NCBI GenBank assembly: GCA_903842505.1
Contig: CAIMMI010000220.1
Coordinates: 1 to 38,017 of the forward strand
Direction: 5' to 3'
DNA: 38,017 bases
From: an uncultured Verrucomicrobiota bacterium
GTDB lineage: Bacteria > Verrucomicrobiota > Verrucomicrobiia > Limisphaerales > UBA9464
Part shown: positions 33,949 to 38,017 of the stretch, piece by piece
Position numbering within the stretch: the stretch's first letter is position 1
How the letters are laid out: each line of letters starts with the position of its first letter
Position numbers and translations under genes: made by a program
The notes under the pieces: generated by a model
The model's input: only the letters and a program-made list of their open reading frames with translations
What the model was told of the DNA's origin: nothing
Database searches by the model: none

Positions 33949-35733
33949 CTATTGCAGCGCCTCGAGCAGTCTTCGCTCTTCGAGCTTCAAGGTGTCCGGT
34001 GCTATCTCCCTGGCCAATTGCCGCGCGGAGTCGCGTTGGCCTGCCGAGTGCCAGATGACGGCGACCAACGCCTTGAGTCGCGGATCCAAGGTTTTTATGT
34101 CCATTCCACCTTCCTCAAGCAGCTCCAGGGCCTCGGTGGATTTGCCCAGCCGGAAACGACCAAAGGCAGCCAGCACCCGCGCAGGCGAGCTGCTGGGGGC
34201 CACCGTGAGGAGCTCTGCCGACGCCGCGGCTGCCTCATCCACATTCTCGTTCAGGAGCAGCGCGACATGGGCAAACGCGTTCTGGACTCCCCGGTCGTTG
34301 GGCGCGTATCCCCGCAAGGCCCGCAGGGCAGGCAGGGTCAGTTCAAGACTCTCGACGCCAGCGGAGAGGGTGAGGATGCGACGTCCGGCACTCGGCAAAA
34401 CAGACCGGACCTGCAAGAGGGGCTGCAGGGCTTTCATCGCCAGGTTCGTCTGTCCCATTCGTTCCGCCCAGGTGGACAGCACAACCAACTGATCCGCCGA
34501 AGTCCGCGCGGAGGAGGAAGTGATCGAATCCATCGCCGAACTGAAGATGGCGATCACCTGGTCTTGATCTCCCTTCGCCCTGGCCCGGAGCGCCTTGGCG
34601 CCCGCGAGGGTGGCGGGCATGATCAGGCTGGAATCACGCTCCAGCACTTGGGAAAGCCCATCCCAGTCCGCATCCAAAGCCAGCGCTTCGGCCCTCAAGG
34701 TGACCAATGCCTGATTGGTCGTGTTGAGGGATGCCAGGAATGCCTTGGCAACTTGAGGCAATTGCATCCGCAGCGTCCACCCGGCGAACGTGAGTCGCTC
34801 GGCGTCATCCTTGGGCGGCAATTCGGCAATGAGGGATTGGGCCACTCGCTCCCGTTCGGTGCGGTCGCCACCCATCCGCAGACCTGCAATCTCGAGTCGA
34901 TCGGAGAATTGCAGATCGGTCCGCCGTTCCAGGGCCCGCGCAATCTGGCGTCCCTCCGCAGCGGTCAGGGCTCCCGTGGCGATCAACTCGCGCGCAGCGG
35001 GTAGTTGTTGAGCACCGGAAACCAGGGAGATTCCCATCAGGAGCCGCCGACCCTCCTGCACCCAATCCGGTCGAGCTGCCCGGAGTAGGCTAAGCCCCAA
35101 CAGGAACTCGAACTCCTCGTCCCGCGGATTGATGACCTGCGCCTCGCGGGCATAGGGCACCGCGCCGGAAAAGTCGCCGACCAGAATCAGGTACCGGACA
35201 ACCCTTCGAAGGAAATCGGGGGATTTGGAGATCGTTGGCTCCATGCTGTTCAACTCGGCGGATGCCAGGTCAGCCCGGAGGAACTTGAGACAGGCATCCA
35301 CGTACGCAAGCTTGTCCTCAATGCTGGCATTCGGAGCCGAGATGACGAGTTGCCAGTGGTTGAGGGAGTCCGGGATATTGACTTCGGTGTAGAACCGGGC
35401 TGCCAGCCTTTGGACCTTCGGGTTGAGTGGGGCCAATTGCAGGGCTACCTGAAGCTTTCGGTGGACCTCCGTGTAGCGGTGTGCCCGGTACTCCGACTCC
35501 GCTTCCTCAATGACCTTGTCACTCTTCCACGCCCGCAACCGGGTCATGACGGGGCGCCTGAAAAAGTAAGCCAGGAGGACCAACAGGAGGACGATCACTC
35601 CGGGAATCAGGACATACCGGGTGCCCTTGTTGTAGCGCCGGCCATCGTTGGACTTTCGGGTGCGCCGCCGGTGTTGGCGATTCGCTTCCCGTGAGGGATT
35701 GCCTGAATCGCGCCCATTGTCGTCCGGTTGCAT
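33949..35733 (-). CDS. TPR-like helical repeat protein with single N-terminal membrane anchor
   Basis: The 594-residue protein starts with a charged, basic cytoplasmic stretch (about residues 1-38, RRRTRKS), one transmembrane helix (about 41-58, YVLIPGVIVLLLVLLAYF), and then a long, mostly helical region rich in Ala, Leu, Arg and Glu. Helical pairs resemble TPR or related solenoid repeats, for example near 75-110 (EEAESEYRAHRYTEVHRKLQ). The topology suggests that the solenoid sits in the periplasm. No enzyme motif is seen and no named family is recognised. It lies between tilS and the SpmA-SpmB fusion on the same strand; a link to SpmAB transport is possible but unsupported. Confidence 0.7.
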   Translation of the reverse strand: MQPDDNGRDSGNPSREANRQHRRRTRKSNDGRRYNKGTRYVLIPGVIVLLLVLLAYFFRRPVMTRLRAWKSDKVIEEAESEYRAHRYTEVHRKLQVALQLAPLNPKVQRLAARFYTEVNIPDSLNHWQLVISAPNASIEDKLAYVDACLKFLRADLASAELNSMEPTISKSPDFLRRVVRYLILVGDFSGAVPYAREAQVINPRDEEFEFLLGLSLLRAARPDWVQEGRRLLMGISLVSGAQQLPAARELIATGALTAAEGRQIARALERRTDLQFSDRLEIAGLRMGGDRTERERVAQSLIAELPPKDDAERLTFAGWTLRMQLPQVAKAFLASLNTTNQALVTLRAEALALDADWDGLSQVLERDSSLIMPATLAGAKALRARAKGDQDQVIAIFSSAMDSITSSSARTSADQLVVLSTWAERMGQTNLAMKALQPLLQVRSVLPSAGRRILTLSAGVESLELTLPALRALRGYAPNDRGVQNAFAHVALLLNENVDEAAAASAELLTVAPSSSPARVLAAFGRFRLGKSTEALELLEEGGMDIKTLDPRLKALVAVIWHSAGQRDSARQLAREIAPDTLKLEERRLLEALQ

Positions 35734-35841
35734 GCTTAACCAGAATAATTGCCCAAGGTTAGTCGGAATGAAAAGCGGTATTCAGTCCCGAGCACGCAAT
35801 ACCACCGGACTTCAGCTTGATCCACGCGCACTTACGCGTCG

Positions 35842-37284
35842 TCAGGCAGGGCGACAGGGGCCAACGCACCCCTCCGGAGAACGGGGATCTCCCCAAGCTT
35901 CCGATCCGAACCCGAGTTCCAAAACCTGCGATGTTTTGTCGTTCACCTTGAATCTTTCGCCGGGGCGCAGGCCTTCCACCCAAAGGATTTGCCCGTCGGG
36001 CACCTGCGCCAGCCAGCGCTGCCTCCGTTCGACTCCAGGGACCTTGTGGTTGGTAAAAAGGTCCTGAAGTTTCGATCCGCCCGGCGCACCCAAGGGATGG
36101 AACCGATCCCCCGGCTGCCAATGCCGAATCCCGATTGTCTTGCCGACAATGCCAGCGTCGAAACGCTCCTTTCCGTCCGCCCGGGGCACCCAATCCGGCC
36201 CCCCGCTCACGATGCGCCAATGGAGATTCCTGCCGTCCGGAAGCCTGAGATTTCCACGAACACCTTCCAGGTGGATCCATACCACTCCGCTGCCCCCCGG
36301 TGCGATGCGCCGCGGCCTGCTCTTCGGTTGCTCCTTCACGACCCCTTCCTGGTCGCAGACGATACGCCGGCCAGCCGGAGCCATCGCACTTCGGGTGCTC
36401 GAGCCACGCAACTTCTCGACCAGACCAAAAGTAGGGGGAACCCCCAACTTCCTGAGTTGTTCGCGGATGACAACGCGCTGGACCGCCTCGTGAAGCCCCG
36501 GAAAGGAACCTGCGGGATGCTCCTGGGTCCACGCTTCGGCCAACAGGGCGGTCAGATGAGCTTCGGACCCGACCAATTCTGCCGCACGCAGGATCGCCTC
36601 TTCGACTCCAACACCGCCAAAACGGCGCAGGAACGGGAGCAATTCGTGACGGACGGCATTTCGCGGGATTGTCCGATCGTCGTTGCTCCCGTCTTCGCGG
36701 TGTGGCTCTCCAACGGACTGAAGGAACGCGCGGAGTTCCTCCCTGCGACATCCTAGAAAGGGACGCACGAGCCGGACGGTCGGGTCGACCGGAGAGGGCC
36801 CGTTCCAGCGCATTCCCTGCAAGCCTTCTCCGCCGGATCCCCGGAGCAATCGCATGAGGAACAACTCGACCTGATCGTCGCCGTGGTGGGCGAGGCAGAT
36901 GGCATCGACTCCGATTTGGCGGGCGGCACTCGCAAGAAACCGATGGCGGTGTTTTCGAGCGGCCATCTCAAGGCTCTCGCCAGCCCGCTTCCCACGGGCC
37001 GGGATCGCCAGTCTCTGGGTCACCAGTTCAAATCCAAGACGTTCACAGAGTGCCCGGACAAACGCTTCGTCCTCGTCCGATTCCCCCCCCCGCAACCCGT
37101 GGTTTGCGTGGGCGACGTGATGCGCCGCCCGGAACCGGCGGGGTTGCCTCGCGAGGGCGTGCAAAAGGGCGACGGAATCCGCCCCGCCGGAGACGGCAAT
37201 GAGCAAACGCCCACCGGTCGGAACGCCGCAGCGGTCCGCCAATGCACGTCGAAGAATTCCGGGCAGGGCATCCAAAGGATCCAA
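35842..37284 (-). CDS. tilS: tRNA(Ile)-lysidine synthetase
   Basis: The 480-residue enzyme has the N-type ATP pyrophosphatase motif S32-G-G-A-D-S37 in LLIAVSGGADSVALLHAL, followed by the TilS-specific region with AHHVAHANHGLRG and DAICLAHHGDDQVELFLMRL, and a C-terminal TilS domain (RFHPLGAPGGSKLQDLF). TilS converts C34 of tRNA-Ile(CAU) to lysidine, so that the tRNA reads AUA. The translation start is TTG at 37284: the codon two positions upstream is a TAA stop, and there is no in-frame ATG before the PP-loop. It diverges from the lptD-like gene. Length is near the usual 430-480. Confidence 0.93.
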   Translation of the reverse strand: MDPLDALPGILRRALADRCGVPTGGRLLIAVSGGADSVALLHALARQPRRFRAAHHVAHANHGLRGGESDEDEAFVRALCERLGFELVTQRLAIPARGKRAGESLEMAARKHRHRFLASAARQIGVDAICLAHHGDDQVELFLMRLLRGSGGEGLQGMRWNGPSPVDPTVRLVRPFLGCRREELRAFLQSVGEPHREDGSNDDRTIPRNAVRHELLPFLRRFGGVGVEEAILRAAELVGSEAHLTALLAEAWTQEHPAGSFPGLHEAVQRVVIREQLRKLGVPPTFGLVEKLRGSSTRSAMAPAGRRIVCDQEGVVKEQPKSRPRRIAPGGSGVVWIHLEGVRGNLRLPDGRNLHWRIVSGGPDWVPRADGKERFDAGIVGKTIGIRHWQPGDRFHPLGAPGGSKLQDLFTNHKVPGVERRQRWLAQVPDGQILWVEGLRPGERFKVNDKTSQVLELGFGSEAWGDPRSPEGCVGPCRPA

Positions 37285-37422
37285 AAATTAGAGGCACCCG
37301 GCTGCCGGCACGAGCCCAAGATTCTGCCGGTCCCACGCGAATCCGTGGCGATGAACAAATGCACCCAGAAGTGACCATCTCCCGCTTGGCTTCATTTTTG
37401 CCAATTCGCTACCGTCACGCAA
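37285..37422. promoter_or_regulatory. Divergent intergenic region between tilS and the lptD-like gene
   Basis: This 138-base gap must hold promoters for both tilS (minus) and the lptD-like gene (plus). I see no dyad or clear -35/-10 pair that I can defend, and no RNA element. Confidence 0.3.
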
Positions 37423-38017
37423 ATGAAGCTCACCCGCCTGGGCATCCTCCTGCTGGCCACCGTCGCAACGCTGGCCCGCGCAGACGATGCTGCCGAGGAA
37501 GACGTCATCCGTATCCAATCGGTGGACGGTACCGGCGAAGTGGAGCTCGATCCCGATACGGGGGCAGCGTCCGCAACGCACGGTGTGGTCATCCGCCACC
37601 GCGGGACCACGCTTCGTGCACAGACGGTCAAATCCTCCGGAGAGAATGAGGTTGAAGCCGAGGGCGACGTGAATATCGAGTCAGGGCAGGGGGGGCGGTC
37701 GCAGGCGTGGCGTGGACAGAAAGCACGGTACAACTTCAACACCCAAACCCTCACGGCCGAGAACTTCCGCACGGGGCAACGCCCGTTCTTTGTCAGCGGG
37801 AAGTCCGTCACAGGGGAAAGGACCAACAATGTCTACTCGGCAACTGACAGCTTCTTCACGACGGATGACCTCGCCGTGCCCGGATACCGCATCAAGGCCC
37901 GCGAAATCGAGATTCGCCCTGGTGAGTATATCGAGGCCCGGAATGCGGTCGTCTATGTCGGCAGCGTCCCCGTGTTCTACTGGCCCAAGTACCATCGCAG
38001 CTTCCAACGCCATACCA
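37423..38017 (+). CDS. LptD/OstA-like LPS-assembly protein, N-terminal part (runs off window)
   Basis: From ATG 37423 the frame stays open through the window end, giving 198 residues. A signal peptide (MKLTRLGILLLATVATLARA) is followed by a beta-rich OstA-like domain with repeating strands (GTGEVELDPDTGAAS, EVEAEGDVNIES, KARYNFNTQTLTAENF). It ends in NAVVYVGSVPVFYWPKY, which strongly resembles the 'VPVFY.PY' segment before the LptD beta-barrel. LptD is the outer-membrane barrel that inserts LPS delivered by the Lpt bridge. The barrel itself is beyond the edge, so other OstA-like proteins are possible. It diverges from tilS. Confidence 0.8.
   Translation, partial: MKLTRLGILLLATVATLARADDAAEEDVIRIQSVDGTGEVELDPDTGAASATHGVVIRHRGTTLRAQTVKSSGENEVEAEGDVNIESGQGGRSQAWRGQKARYNFNTQTLTAENFRTGQRPFFVSGKSVTGERTNNVYSATDSFFTTDDLAVPGYRIKAREIEIRPGEYIEARNAVVYVGSVPVFYWPKYHRSFQRHT

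Noticed and set aside
33724-35004. Plus-strand open frame of about 426 codons opposite SpmAB and the TPR-like protein
   Set aside because: Crosses two minus-strand genes and the gap between them, with Gln/Arg/Gly-rich translation and no domain.

Overview
The window reads as a high-GC Gram-negative chromosome segment from the PVC superphylum, most likely a Verrucomicrobiota (Pedosphaera/Limisphaera-like) bacterium. This rests on: a large secreted DUF1080 + PVC-type dehydrogenase-like + HEAT + LamG + cytochrome c protein; an adjacent DUF1549/DUF1553 and Tat-exported DUF1501 pair, typical of Planctomycetes and Verrucomicrobia; a SpmA-SpmB fusion in a non-sporulating context; and an LptD-like start at the right edge, which implies an outer membrane with LPS. 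The taxonomic call is inference from gene content only. Many genes lack a clear Shine-Dalgarno sequence.

Layout. 1-146: tail of a sugar PTS EIIC-like gene (+). 257-4543: the multidomain PVC protein (-), followed by a 390-base non-coding stretch holding a ~31-base direct repeat, a 14-base palindrome and a terminator-like hairpin. 4934-5233: small DUF3817 membrane protein. 5335-10345: a regulated efflux module, with an ArsR-type repressor (-) diverging from a YgaP-like DUF2892 membrane protein, an RND adaptor lipoprotein and an RND pump (+). A CATATG-flanked dyad lies between the two directions. 10346-12443: a compound repeat hairpin, two uncharacterised membrane proteins and a DUF4279 protein. 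12532-13695: a Fic-family enzyme (-) with two overlapping dyads upstream. 13767-14981: unknown polytopic membrane protein (-), divergent from the DUF1549-DUF1501 pair (15115-18074, +). A degraded IS4-type transposase fragment fills the gap to the next operon.

18279-22580: a second RND pump and its adaptor (-). 22723-25962: SWIM-SNF2 helicase-like protein (-), downstream of a half-length carB (26032-27537, -) that encodes only the N-terminal half of carbamoyl-phosphate synthetase large subunit. Divergent from carB is a proteolysis-flavoured run (+): M3 oligopeptidase and two tandem rhomboid proteases, then purB. Convergent to purB is a minus-strand run: tilS, a TPR-like membrane-anchored protein and the SpmA-SpmB fusion. 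An lptD-like gene diverges from tilS and runs off the right edge.

The most interesting items are the ArsR/DUF2892/RND module with its dyad operator and near-leaderless start, the half-length carB, the Fic promoter dyads, the M3-rhomboid-rhomboid cluster, and the repeat families with a 9-base period or embedded palindrome. No tRNA, rRNA, CRISPR array or complete mobile element was recognised.
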